32,567 nt of DNA from Phoronis australis (lineage: Eukaryota > Phoronida > Phoronidae), in contig NMRA01000073.1 of assembly GCA_002633005.1 (NCBI GenBank), forward strand, positions 981,310 through 1,013,876, written 5' to 3'. Shown one piece after another: positions 19,721 through 29,278 of the stretch. Each line of letters starts with the position of its first letter. Position 1 is the stretch's first letter. The position numbers and the translations under genes were made by a program. The notes beneath the pieces are model-generated. The model had not been told where the DNA came from and made no database searches. It saw only the letters and a program-made list of their open reading frames with translations.

Positions 19721-20228
19721 CTAATATATGTATTAAGATACGCTATTACGAACATATTAAAAACAAATTATGCAGATATGGAAATCAGAAGCAATAAGAT
19801 TTATAAGCGATACAAAAAAATTGCAAACATTGCTTCCGAAGAATTCATTGAGAAAAAAGATCAAAGTTTAGACTACCATTTAATAATGTAAGTTTAATAG
19901 GGATATTATTACAAGAATTGAAAGCATTTACAATTAATTGCTTTTCATTGAGTGCACGAAAGAGTGAGTTTCTTGGGTATTCGAGGTGGAGACATTGAAG
20001 AAAGCATGAGTATAAGATTGGTGGTCACCACATTTACAGTTTGGAGAGACATTACTAAACTTGTACCTAAACTTGTCGGAGTTGAGGAAAAGACCGCATC
20101 TCGTTCGGTACAATGTTATTACATTTTCACTGGGAAGCAAAAATTGTGTCAGGGCTATTGAGTAGTCAAAATTATGAAAACAGTTCTAAAATTATCTTTT
20201 ATACTCGTAAAAGGGTTGCTTTCCTTAA
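19721..20228 (+). repeat. 508-bp direct repeat, copy 2
   Basis: Partner of 18808-19315. Unlike copy 1 it continues without interruption into unique sequence (cttaacacagcctggaag), so this is the copy that is properly anchored on its right. Copy 1 is properly anchored on its left. That arrangement is expected if two contig ends overlap but were not merged. Confidence 0.95.
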
Positions 20229-20330
20229 CACAGCCTGGAAGAGAATTCCAGTTGTTGATGCACATCATAACTGTAGACCTTTAGAATGCCTGACTGGACG
20301 ACAGAGGAATTACATATGGGGCGGATGATC
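19934..20330 (-). pseudogene. Jockey/CR1-like non-LTR retrotransposon, 3' end remnant
   Basis: On the minus strand a segment reading NNWNSLPGCVKESNPFTS (about 20270-20215) matches the conserved 'WNSLP..V....S..SFK' stretch that closes the reverse transcriptase region of many animal Jockey/CR1-like elements. After a stop and frame change it is followed by ITLYRTRCGLFLNSDKF, then SNVSPNCKCGDHQSYTHAFF (20140-19934). That matches the downstream 'R.R.....L......SP.C.CG....H.FF.C' cysteine/histidine block of the same elements. No catalytic reverse transcriptase motif survives in the window. Element family and 5' extent are undetermined. Confidence 0.65.
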
Positions 20331-21041
20331 TCAAACCAGTACGACGGCCTTGTCTTGTATATTGATCAAATAAGATTTGACAGAAGCTTTGTTGACATTG
20401 TTTATTACTTTGAAAGTAAATGTTGCCATGTCAGTGAAGATTGCGTCAAGTAGACATTTTAGGCCACTTGAGACTAAACAAACTCTTAAAGGAGAATGCC
20501 ACCCAAAAAACAACCTATTTTGTATCAATTTAGATCGAGTAGTTCCACTCGATAACAGCATGCTCAGTTGTTTTACCTGACACCTAACGGCAGACGGAGG
20601 TGTTGAAATTAACCAATGACGTAATCGGTTCGAACACAGCTTGTTCAGCCGTTCACACGCTTACTGGTGTCAACTTATCACTTGAATTCATCGATTTACA
20701 CCAATAAATCATCAAAATTTGATGCAAAACCCTTACAAATACATCTCGTTATTAAAAAAGCGTGTTTTTTTATTTCACTGTTACGGATTTATAGGTATTT
20801 GAACGTACCATAGCCTACAGAGTTTAAGTCGGTAGGCCAATTCGATCGCGGGAGTTTGGGTCTGTTTGATGATAAATTCGAATCATTCTTCCTTGAAATA
20901 CAGACGGGGGAACATAGCTGTGTGTTGTACTTTTGGACTTTAGATTTTTTCAGTTCTAAATGCACAAAACGCCCCTTGTTACTCCCCGCCAGCGGCTCGG
21001 AACCCGATCAGGCCTGTCGCGGCCGGCATCACGAACATAAA
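20331..21041. other. Intergenic stretch
   Basis: No gene is recognised. A word 'taaaggagaatgccaccc' (20487-20504) resembles termini of dispersed repeats in marine invertebrates, but no partner end was found in this window. Frames of 64-76 codons lack domains. Confidence 0.4.
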
Positions 21042-21055
21042 CCAGCTTAAGCTGG
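21042..21055. repeat. 14-bp perfect palindrome
   Basis: CCAGCTTAAGCTGG is self-complementary and lies just downstream of a G+C-rich patch (20985-21030). No function is assigned. Confidence 0.7.
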
Positions 21056-21970
21056 AAACTAAACCTCCAGTCACGAAAAGACTGTAATAGTGAGCCAAAA
21101 AAATAATGTGCACGTAATTACTTAGGTGAATTACCCAAGAAACTGAAAATCTTCTTACTTGTCGGAGGCCGCGAAGTCAGGTTCCCCTTCCACAGAACCG
21201 TCAGGGCAACGGTTGTACAGTAACAATGATTTGAATAATGTATTTGTATATCTAAATAAAGATTCCCCTAACATGTGATCATGGCATATAAAATCGAATT
21301 ATTGTTTCACAACAGCTTTCCGTCAGCAACATATCCATGAAAACCTCGCGGTTCGCTCGAGTTTCCCTCACTGGGCGCTATTTTGAAGAAGTTACGTGAA
21401 ATCACGACTGTTGAACAAAAAGTCCAAGGGACACAAATCTTACAATTTCCCACGCCTATTGTGAAAGTGTCACGCGCCAGTTCACGCGCTTCGCTCAGTC
21501 TTGCGCTAGCCTTTGCCTCATACTCACCTGACTCAGTTGAAATAATTTGCGATTATCGCTCGCGCGGTCAAAGTTAACAGTAACCAAAAGGTGTAGTTGG
21601 AATTCTTCGCCAAAATCACATGAATTCCCGTAGCTATGCTTCATCGAAGATATGTTTAGAAGCAGAAAGGGTCACTGACGTAATTAAGCGCCTGTTTAGG
21701 TGATAATTTTAGGTGTAGAATGTATTTTTGACGAGGCCAGAAAAGTTAATCAGTGAGCGTATTTCGCCTACCGCCCGTTTAAAATACACGGAACGAAATT
21801 AGTACAGAACGCGATGGAACGTATTGTAGTGCGAATCTGAACTTAATTTGCCATAACAGTAATGCTTGTTTGGCATTTTTCACACTAAAAGATTAAAAAC
21901 TCGAAGTAAACAACAGAATACGCTCTGCTACCGTATCGAGCAAATGGCCAAACGACGACAAGCTTTCGCC
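21056..21970. other. Intergenic stretch, locally CpG-rich
   Basis: A CpG-containing segment lies at about 21350-21575 (gttcacgcgcttcgctcag and similar). A 64-codon frame crosses it with low-complexity alanine/serine content and no domain. Nothing else is seen. Confidence 0.4.
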
Positions 21971-21990
21971 CCACTTCCGGTGACGTCACA
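21971..21990 (+). promoter_or_regulatory. ETS + CRE composite site, promoter-like
   Basis: ccacttccgg followed directly by tgacgtcaca joins an ETS-type core (CTTCCGG) to a full palindromic CRE (TGACGTCA). This pairing is typical of housekeeping promoters in animals. No recognised gene start lies within 500 bp; the nearest coding-like feature is the THAP-like exon at 22477-22656 on the minus strand, which is transcribed toward this site and so is not served by it. Confidence 0.35.
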
Positions 21991-22476
21991 GTTAAGTCTC
22001 ACATAATCTCACGTTATTGTTATAAACTCGCAAAAGGACTATTAGCATGCGCTCACACGGTCCCGGTGCCCGGTCAATTGCCTTTATTGTATCTAAAGCC
22101 GGTAACGCAGTGGTTTATTCATTGCAGGCTTCTCAAAACATTTGCACTCACGAATACTTCAAAGGCATTACAAATTGTATCTAATAAGACAGGCTTTGTT
22201 TCAGTTTTATATTAGCATTGGTTATATAAGGTGAGAATAATTCATTTTGAAACAGAACGCAGAGTAATAAACGTCAACATGGACACTCGCAATCCCGACT
22301 GAGTCGAGAGCTCATCCGACGAAGACTTCACGGGTCGGATCGTTAGGTTTCACAGGCTAGTATCAGTTGGAACTGGAATACACTGATCAAGAAATACTGA
22401 GGCGCCGTACAGTGAACATGCACAGGCAACGGAACGTATGGATACTTATTTGATAAGCCGGAATTCGTCAGAGAAA

Positions 22477-22656
22477 TCACTGTCGACGAAATCCCGGCCA
22501 CCAGTAACGGAGATGTTTCACCGGCCTCATATTTGCTATAACAGCGTACTTTTCATTCTTCACTACCGCGAGCCACTTCCTAAGCATTTCGGGCTCTCGA
22601 GGAAGTCGAAAAAACGATATACCCGCTTTCTTCGCAGCTTCATAGTTCGTCTTTAG
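22477..22656 (-). pseudogene. THAP-domain-like exon
   Basis: On the minus strand a candidate acceptor (ctgtggcctttgcag) at about 22656 is followed by an open frame. It reads NYEAAKKAGISFFRLP then REPEMLRKWLAVVKNEKY. The pattern G-I-S-F-F-R-(F/L)-P ... P-E ... R-K-W-L-A ... K matches the middle of the THAP zinc-binding DNA-binding domain. That domain is found in P-element-type transposases and in host THAP proteins. The first zinc ligands (C-x2-4-C) would lie in a preceding exon I could not find. The expected second pair, C and H of 'CS.HF', is not evident downstream, where the frame reads MRPVKHLRYWWPGF. So it is either decayed or spliced differently. Alternative: a host THAP gene exon. Confidence 0.45.
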
Positions 22657-23459
22657 TAACGCTCCTGCAAAGGCCACAGGCACGCATCAGGCGGAATTTT
22701 TTTCAGCTTGTTGCAACCTCGTTTTGGGCTTTCCTACAATTTCCGAAGTTCTAGGACCTTTGACCTCTCACTTGGCATCCCTCTAAGTTCCAAAAATCTC
22801 TGGTATGAGCAGACTTCCTTTCAACGCGGTTTTAGGGAGACAATAGGTGTAGGTGTTCATTCATAAATGCCAATTTAGCACCGGCGACGATATATTGTCG
22901 CCCGCGCATCAACGTGTGCCATTGATGTTAGATGCACCACAGATGTGTCGAATGCGACATTACGTCTCGCATGAAGTTAAGCGGTCCATGAACGTTTGCT
23001 GTTTGGAGCATGCGCTTAGTGCACCCTCGAACAGCCAGACTTTCAGTCATTTTAGTTTTGACTAGTGTGACGATCGCTCTGAGTCTGAATTCTAAATTAA
23101 GCAAAACTAGGTCATTGGCCTGAGTGAACAAATATCTAGCGTCAATCTGGTTGTTTGATAACAAGCGTACTTTGATTTTGCGGCAGGCTCGAGGGTCATT
23201 AGCACGAGACAGTTTGTTCTTGCTTAGACGTCAGTAAAGCGATTCACAGAAACGGCACGAGAATGTCTTCACAGAAGCGGTAAGACGTGCAGCCCGATCT
23301 TGGGCACACTATTTGGTTCATGGTCAAAAAAGTTTCGGTCTTTACATTTGTGGAAATCTTTCTGGTGGCATATATTGTGTAGTGTAAAATCTACACCTGG
23401 ACATAGTTGATAATTAAGTGATGAGAACATCACGACTTACGTTTTTATTCTTGAGGCCC
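22657..23459. other. Stretch upstream of the THAP-like exon, nothing firm
   Basis: If the THAP-like exon belongs to a gene, its 5' exons should be here. Antisense frames at 22853-23164 (70 and 78 codons) show no domain I recognise. Confidence 0.35.
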
Positions 23460-23555
23460 TATATTTCGAAGGACGGCTCCGAAAAATAAGGAGTTGGGCC
23501 AATGACTCTAAAGGACCTTTACTCCGAAGGGTCGTTACTCCGAAAGACCCTTATT
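23460..23555 (+). repeat. Short 'actccgaagggtcgtt' repeat
   Basis: Degenerate units of about 14-18 bp built on 'tccgaa(g/a)g(g/a)' recur (ttcgaaggacgg, ctccgaaaaataagg, ttactccgaagggtcg, ttactccgaaagaccc). A similar motif is known as part of dispersed repeats in marine invertebrate genomes. Boundaries are uncertain. Confidence 0.5.
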
Positions 23556-24703
23556 TTGTGCAGTTATTTCACGCACGAGTTGGTACCTTTTGCCCTGCTG
23601 CCAACATTTCATGTGATTTGACGGCCAAAAAGACTATTTCTAGAGTGGGGCGTCTTGATTTTGCAATTAATCTCGAAAGAGACCAGTAATTTTATAGCCT
23701 TTGAAAGCGGGACTGTCCTACAAAATGTGGAGACAGTTATCAATTATGTTTTTGACTACTTCACAGTAATTGGATGAATAGAAATATGAAAAAACGCTAA
23801 ATGCATTCTCGTGCTTGTGCAACATTTCAAGGAAAATTGCTTTGTTCAATCACTAGATGGTGCCGTTGAGTACACGTAACAATGCATTACGCACGTACTG
23901 ACGCCTAGCGGTTCCTGCCTGCCGTACGGCGCCCATGTTCATGTCGTGGACTACCTGCCGTGCGTTCATTAGGCCAAGTTTCGAGCGAAAAAACGAGACC
24001 ACGTAAGACTTCATCAAAAAATTACCAACGATAATAGTTACCGTAAACGTTCGGGTTAACGCCCATGCTCATTTAACCGCCCATCCCCTACTTCAGGTGG
24101 ATTTTTGATTTAGCGCCCACTGCTCGGTTAAATAACAACAATATTTGATATTGTAGTTCATTACAGAGTTTACCCGTTGATCCCAACTTGTTCTATTCTA
24201 TAGCCCAACAACATAATGTCTCGTGGGATATTACTTCATGTACGCCACTCGCCGTACGTTTTGTGTATTTATTTTCTTGTGAACCTCAGTTTTTCCTTTA
24301 TAGAACGCAATGCTATTCTTACTAACCCAATTCTTTTTCTCATAAGCCGCATTTCGTTCACGACTGGCGCATGAATTGCACGGGCTCGTATCACATCTGT
24401 GTGTACACAATAACACGAAACAAGTGTTGTTCGTGAGAAAAACAGTATTTGCAAGTCAAGTGAGAAACGATCTACAGCTGATAAGAAAGAACGCAAGACT
24501 ACTAGAACGTTAACTTGTTAACTACCCATCCGCAGAGTCGTCTTTAAAGTCCGTTGTTTTGGTTAATGCATGTTTTTGGGGTAGAACCCTTTTGTGACTG
24601 TTTTAACATGGCGAGACAACGTTCATACTCTACACGTGGGAAAACGATAGACTGAATATGTTTCACTGATTTTTTCAGTGGGAAGTGTTAGCTTCATTCA
24701 TGT
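23556..24703. other. Intergenic stretch, nothing recognised
   Basis: Recurrent 'cgcccat' words occur at 23930-24120 but define no unit. Minus-strand frames at 24231-24496 have no domain. Confidence 0.4.
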
Positions 24704-24829
24704 TCATTCGATACGAAGTTCGTTGATTTCCATGGGACGTTATCACGTACATTACATATATACATTACTACATATTATACACCATAACGTCGTACGGAAA
24801 ACAACGAATATTGTACATGTATCGAATGA
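24704..24829. repeat. 126-bp segment bounded by 11-bp inverted repeats
   Basis: tcattcgatac (24704-24714) and gtatcgaatga (24819-24829) are perfect reverse complements. Sequence just outside both arms also shows weak complementarity (agcttcatt left, gcttcaac right). It may be a small TIR element; no target duplication or second copy was found. Confidence 0.4.
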
Positions 24830-26582
24830 GCGTGGCTTCAACGGGCAGGAAGTCTTACACAGTTACGTAGAGAGAGGAGGGTCACTAGGGGAGCCAGAGC
24901 CACGCGTTCCGGCGGCGAAGTAAAAACACGAGTTTTAATTTTCCCAAGAGTTTTGGTCATTCGGCTTCAGTTGGGCCATGATGACAAAACTACAGGACCC
25001 ATAAGCATCAACTCAAGTTAAGAGCACGAAGACAGGAGGTTAGACTGAATCAAAAGTGCCTTTTTGGGCGGGACGTCAATTTGTAAACGTTTTAATGGCA
25101 AAACGGGGCAGCAATAGTCCGCAAGAAGGAGGAACGATATTTTCCTAGGCGCAATTTTATAAAGCTTTAGAAACGCAGGTTTCAGTTGAAGTAATACCGT
25201 AACCAATTTGGTTTTGGACCTACCGCGGATAGAAACCTATAACCCTACATAAGGAAATTCTGTTTGGACCGGACGAGCGACCCTGAAACCCCCATGCTCC
25301 GACGTCCTATCTTTCGGTCAAATGTAATATTTTTACCCGTTCTTGCTTTGAACAATGCTTTCGATTAAAAGGATTTTTTTCGCAGAAATGCATAAAAATG
25401 CAATTTTCGGCTGACTGCCTCAAGCTAAGCACTTGCGCGTCAGCTGGCTTGTCGCCGAGACTATGGGTACGGACAGAGAGTGAAGGCGTTTTGGAAATAA
25501 TTTCCGCTTAATTATAGACGACAATGATCACGCCAGGTATCGCGATAAAACACATTCGGTAAGATTGATCGAGCATTAACAGACATGTGACCAAAGGTTA
25601 TGTATAATGTAGAACCTTATCACCGGCATGTCTGTGTATTTAGCCACATGTCAAACAGCTATAGAATTCAACTCAGTAAAAGTATATGTTTTATGAGACT
25701 AGAAAGCCCATAGAGTTTTATATTAACTTGATACCAATCTCTCATGGGTCACGTGATCATGCCTTTTCCTTCAGTTGCCCCGTGTCGCGTTAGGCCGGGT
25801 TCCGCTTTATCCCTCGACGCTTCTGATCTTACCGCCCCTACATTCAATTACACCAGTTTGCTATTGGTTTGAATGAGAACGCCTTTGCTATCAGTGCCGG
25901 GGGGTTGCTAAAACAGATTTACGGAAACAAGATGTGCATGAGTCCATCCGTAAACTGAAAGGCTATTCCGCCTAGAGACTAGGCTTGCAACGGCAATCAC
26001 GCAGTCGTAATATTTAGGAATAACTCCAGTTTCAACGTCACATCTCATCCTTGCCCTTCACTGGGATTTTTTACCCAAGTGCCCTAATGGACAAAAAACG
26101 TAAAACCCCCACCGTATATGCATGGTTGTCTGACATTTTTCGTTTTTCCGGACAACATTCAAAGACTTTATTGTGGCTCCTGGCAAAGTTGAGAAGCGAA
26201 AGGCTTAGCTGCAGAACAATTTTCCCTGAAATAACACATGGCATAGGTCTGATAAGACTTTCTATATCTTTTGGGACCCTCATGGTCACTATGCGTGCAC
26301 AACTGCTCACGTGACGTGCAACCCGGTTCTGCAGATTTTTATTATATTTGCAGTAGAACCGATAGTCATGATTGGGTTAAGGAGCCTAGACAACCATTTC
26401 CTTTAATCGCATAACTGCTGTTTTCTCGCGAACCACGATTCGCGTTGTGCGAACTAAACTATTTTCTATTGCCCCATGATCTTACTGGCGTGTTCAAGAC
26501 CACCTTCACTAAGATGTGAACCAAAGTTACAAATCGTAGCCTACAAGTAGTTCGTAATCACAAACTTGTTAAAGAGCACGAC
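24830..26582. other. Intergenic stretch, nothing recognised
   Basis: Antisense frames at 26051-26314 (87 plus, 79 minus) lack domains. No splice-supported exon, RNA gene or element end was identified. Confidence 0.4.
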
Positions 26583-26844
26583 ATGCGCGCACCCAGTCTA
26601 AAATATAGGGGGACTCGAATTTTTCAGCGTATGTGGACCTTTTACTGAAAAAAACGGGGACTTTAAAAAACGGGGTACTACGTTAGTAGATCTGTGAATT
26701 GTGTATTCACGCCGAATTCCTGTGTACTTTTGTGTTGTTAAGTCGGACTTTTTGTTTCTTTGAGGCTGGCCTTTTTGCCCACTTCCCCAAATGGGGGGCC
26801 CGTTCGAGCCCTCCCGAGCGACCCCCCACCCTGGGTGCGCGCAT
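26583..26844 (+). mobile_element. MITE-A copy 4, longest copy
   Basis: The termini atgcgcgcacccag and ctgggtgcgcgcat are perfect inverted repeats over 14 bp. The interior has all family blocks: 'ctaaaatataggggg', 'ctcgaatttttcag', 'tgtggaccttttactga', 'cgccgaattcctgtg', 'tgaggctggcctttttgcc' and 'cacttccccaaatgggg'. gcacga lies just outside both ends (followed by c on the left and t on the right), a possible 6-bp target duplication offset by one base on the left. Confidence 0.85.
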
Positions 26845-27249
26845 GCACGATCACGGGAAGAACATAAATCCTTCGTTGCACATCATTGCCCTCGCCCCCT
26901 CCTCGCTGCTAGTGGTCCGTATTCATCCTGAATTCGTTAGACGCTCACAGTTTGCCCATAACTTGGACTATCGAGCGAAATTTGGAATGCAAATGCAGCT
27001 TTTTAGTTAGGTAAACTGTAATTTCCAACTTTAATGTTAGATACATTTGGGCGAAAATTGGATATACAATTTTCGTTTTACATATTGGATATTGTATTAA
27101 CCAGTGCCGTAATTTACAGGTGTGAAGTAGCAGCGTTCTCTGAAACCGGATGGCAAACGGACTTAATTTGAAAATGCGTCGCTCCTGGACTGGAACTGCC
27201 AAGCACGCCACGGTTTGGAAGATGCTGTCTTCTGTAAATTGTCACGTGT
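26845..27249. other. 5' flank of the methyltransferase gene
   Basis: This is the likely site of a promoter, first exon or intron of the gene that follows. An ATG at 27150 in good context (ccggATGg) opens a 50-codon frame that stops at 27302 in a different frame from the methyltransferase. It could be an upstream ORF or intronic. No TATA box is evident. Confidence 0.4.
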
Positions 27250-27933
27250 ATGCGTCTGGCTGTATTTTGCAGGGGCACAGTGGAAGAGTTTCGACAAAGT
27301 GAAGAATACCGGAAAAACGCTGCTGGTTTCAGACACGACTTATCGAAAGAAGAAGTGAAGGCTCACTATGACGAATGGGGAAAGGACAACCAATACGAAA
27401 ACCAACTCTCGTTGGAGATATACAAGGCACCGATAAAAGTGGCTGAAATCATGGCTGAATTTCTTGGAGCCGAGTTCCGATCAGCTAAAGTTCTCGATTG
27501 CGCTGCTGGTACGGGTTATGTGGGTCAACTTCTCGCAAAGCAGGGATTCACCAACATGTACGCGCTAGAACCGTCCACTGGAATGGCGGCGTTTGCACGT
27601 TCCAAGAATGTGTATAAGGCCATTTACGAAGATTTCATTGACGAGTCGGCGTCACCTTTCTCTCAAGATGAATTCGACGCTTTGGTGTGCGTTGGGTCAT
27701 TCGGTGCCGGGCATATTCCCACTAAAGCACTCAAGGAAATGGCGCGCATTGTAAGACCAGGTGGGTTCATCTTTATCTCCTACAGAGAAGAGTATGTCGA
27801 AGAGTGTACAGATTTAGAGCCGTACATGAAAACCCTGGAAGAAGACCGCAAATGGGTGATGAAGTCGCGCATTGTTTATCCACAACACTTGCACGATCTT
27901 CCGGGAGTGTGTGTCATTTTTGAGGTTTTGTAA
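27250..27933 (+). CDS. METTL27: SAM-dependent methyltransferase, METTL27 (WBSCR27)-like
   Basis: A 227-residue class I (Rossmann) methyltransferase. A helical N-terminus with LSKEEVKAHYDEWGKDNQY (31-49) precedes motif I VLDCAAGTGYVGQLL (81-95), the SAM-binding glycine loop. ALEPSTGM (105-112) is the acidic strand-2 end that binds the ribose. FDALVCVGSFGAGHIP (142-157) is motif II and RPGGFIFISYRE (169-180) is motif III. This order and the SFGAGHIP and YKAP (58-61) words fit methyltransferase-like protein 27; its substrate is not established here. Length and a natural TAA end suggest an intact gene. The first eight residues are doubtful: tgtattttgcag ends at 27272, so translation may enter from an upstream exon just after it. 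The rest is one uninterrupted exon. Codon use and G+C stand out from the surrounding A+T-rich DNA. Confidence 0.9.
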   Translation: MRLAVFCRGTVEEFRQSEEYRKNAAGFRHDLSKEEVKAHYDEWGKDNQYENQLSLEIYKAPIKVAEIMAEFLGAEFRSAKVLDCAAGTGYVGQLLAKQGFTNMYALEPSTGMAAFARSKNVYKAIYEDFIDESASPFSQDEFDALVCVGSFGAGHIPTKALKEMARIVRPGGFIFISYREEYVEECTDLEPYMKTLEEDRKWVMKSRIVYPQHLHDLPGVCVIFEVL

Positions 27934-28150
27934 AGTCTGAAAGCTTGGAACTGGATGCGGTGTAACATTTTACCAAGATTTAGACAGACGTTAATAGTGC
28001 AACTTTTAGTTGGCTTTTTAGCATTTTTCCTTTTATCTATGTTTGACAACGTAAAGACTTATCATGTGGAGCACTGTATCGAACATGCTAGTTGTGAAAT
28101 GTCTAGTTGCCTGTCAAAAACCACAATAAAATGCGACGACACCTTCATGA
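27934..28150 (+). other. Probable 3' UTR of the methyltransferase gene
   Basis: The sequence turns A+T-rich after the TAA and contains a canonical polyadenylation signal at 28125. A 66-codon frame inside it (27955-28155) encodes one hydrophobic stretch but has no family resemblance and is best read as UTR. Confidence 0.55.
28125..28130 (+). promoter_or_regulatory. AATAAA polyadenylation signal
   Basis: A canonical hexamer lies 192 bp after the methyltransferase stop codon, a usual 3' UTR distance. A T/GT-rich stretch (gtcagtgttgtagtttgctgtgg) follows from about 28171, compatible with a downstream element. Confidence 0.55.
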
Positions 28151-28486
28151 CGTAGTTGATATGAACATTAGTCAGTGTTGTAGTTTGCTGTGGTGCACTG
28201 CAAGATGTTGTGGTATGAGAAAAAGGGTGTCATGTACGGAATTTTAAAAAATTACATTGTCAACAAAAGCTCCTCTTGAACTCTCGTGAGTTTGCTGCCA
28301 TCTATTGTCAAGCTGCGTGGTGCGGGGTGTACATTCCTCCCCTTTGATGAGGGTCGCACTGTCGGATTTAGAATGACACAAAGGTAACCACGATCACTTT
28401 CCGACGAAAATCACATGAGTAAGCCTTAGAAACGTCATGCCTGTTACACTATCAGTTTCAAGTTTTCCCTGAGACAAGCAACTCGC

Positions 28487-28638
28487 AAGAACCTGGGTGA
28501 GATCAGTCTTACCTGACGTCAGCACTGACCGCGGCTCAAATTTTTTCGAGGTTCTTAGTTTTAACGGAAATAGAATCCTGTCATGATGAGGAACATCATG
28601 AGACCGATTTTATGGAAGTAATGGGTCTAATTCTATTT
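28487..28638. repeat. Cluster of inverted repeats, foldable as a three-way junction
   Basis: aagaacct (28487-28494) pairs with aggttctt (28549-28556), enclosing the palindrome ctgacgtcag. Next, aaatagaat (28568-28576) pairs with attctattt (28630-28638). Inside that pair, tcatgatg (28581-28588) pairs with catcatga (28594-28601) around a 5-nt loop, and agacc (28601-28605) pairs with ggtct (28624-28628). The 71-nt inner block can thus form a junction of three stems. It does not match tRNA or another RNA family I know. Several short pairings can arise by chance in A+T-rich DNA. Confidence 0.4.
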
Positions 28639-29278
28639 TTTTAGTCAACACAAGACAAAATGTAGCTTTAAATTTATAAAATGGGACTTCTTGTCGTGGT
28701 AGTACTCGAGTTCTGCCATAAGCACTGATCAGCAATTCGAGAAAGTGCTGGGGCGGGCTAAGCCTAAACTATTAAAATCAAAAATTAGTCATTGACTTGG
28801 GGACTCATCCGGCAGCAATTCAAGATCGGAAGAGCGTGGTACTGTTTTCATATCCCACATTAACTTAGTTTCTAACTTAATATTGGCAGCTACATAGTGG
28901 CAAAACGCCCCCTTAAGCCTTTAGCCCTAGAAACGACAAATTCAACTCCCTCAGTTTATCATCCAACAGAAAATACTGGGTTATCTGCTATCACTAAGTT
29001 ACCTGCTATCACTAGGTCACCCCATGCAAGTGACAGTGTTTTTGTCACCTATGACCCGGCCCGGGCTGCCGATAACACTAACATACAGTGCACTTGGCAA
29101 AAGCTTGTTTCCATGTAAACTTTATCAAAATCACGCCATGCTACCGTGGGAATAAAGTCTGTGTGTGGAAATGTAAATTAAAAATTAGTACACCTGGGAT
29201 AGTTTGAATAAAACACACCAGATGGCATTCGTGTCAATTCGCTCAATTTTCAATCTAGTATATATAACAGTTCCCAGT
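28639..29278. other. Intergenic stretch with adapter-like 15-mer
   Basis: agatcggaagagcgt at 28823-28837 equals the start of a widely used Illumina sequencing adapter. A 73-codon frame at 28897-29118 (threonine/proline/serine-rich) has no domain, and its splice phases do not fit the frame at 29398. Confidence 0.45.

Noticed and set aside
22853-23164. Minus-strand 78-codon frame as more of a P-type transposase linked to the THAP-like exon
   Set aside because: I could not match it to any conserved P-element block; it also lies upstream of the THAP-like exon, where transposase core blocks would not be expected.
26051-26314. Overlapping sense and antisense frames of 87 and 79 codons
   Set aside because: No domain, start context or splice support; mutual antisense openness points to chance.
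27955-28155. 66-codon frame with one hydrophobic segment after the methyltransferase
   Set aside because: It lies within the probable 3' UTR ahead of AATAAA, in weak start context, and has no family resemblance.
28897-29118. 73-codon T/P/S-rich frame as an exon preceding 29398
   Set aside because: Using the GTAAAC donor at 29115 the phases do not match, and the joined frame meets a stop at once.
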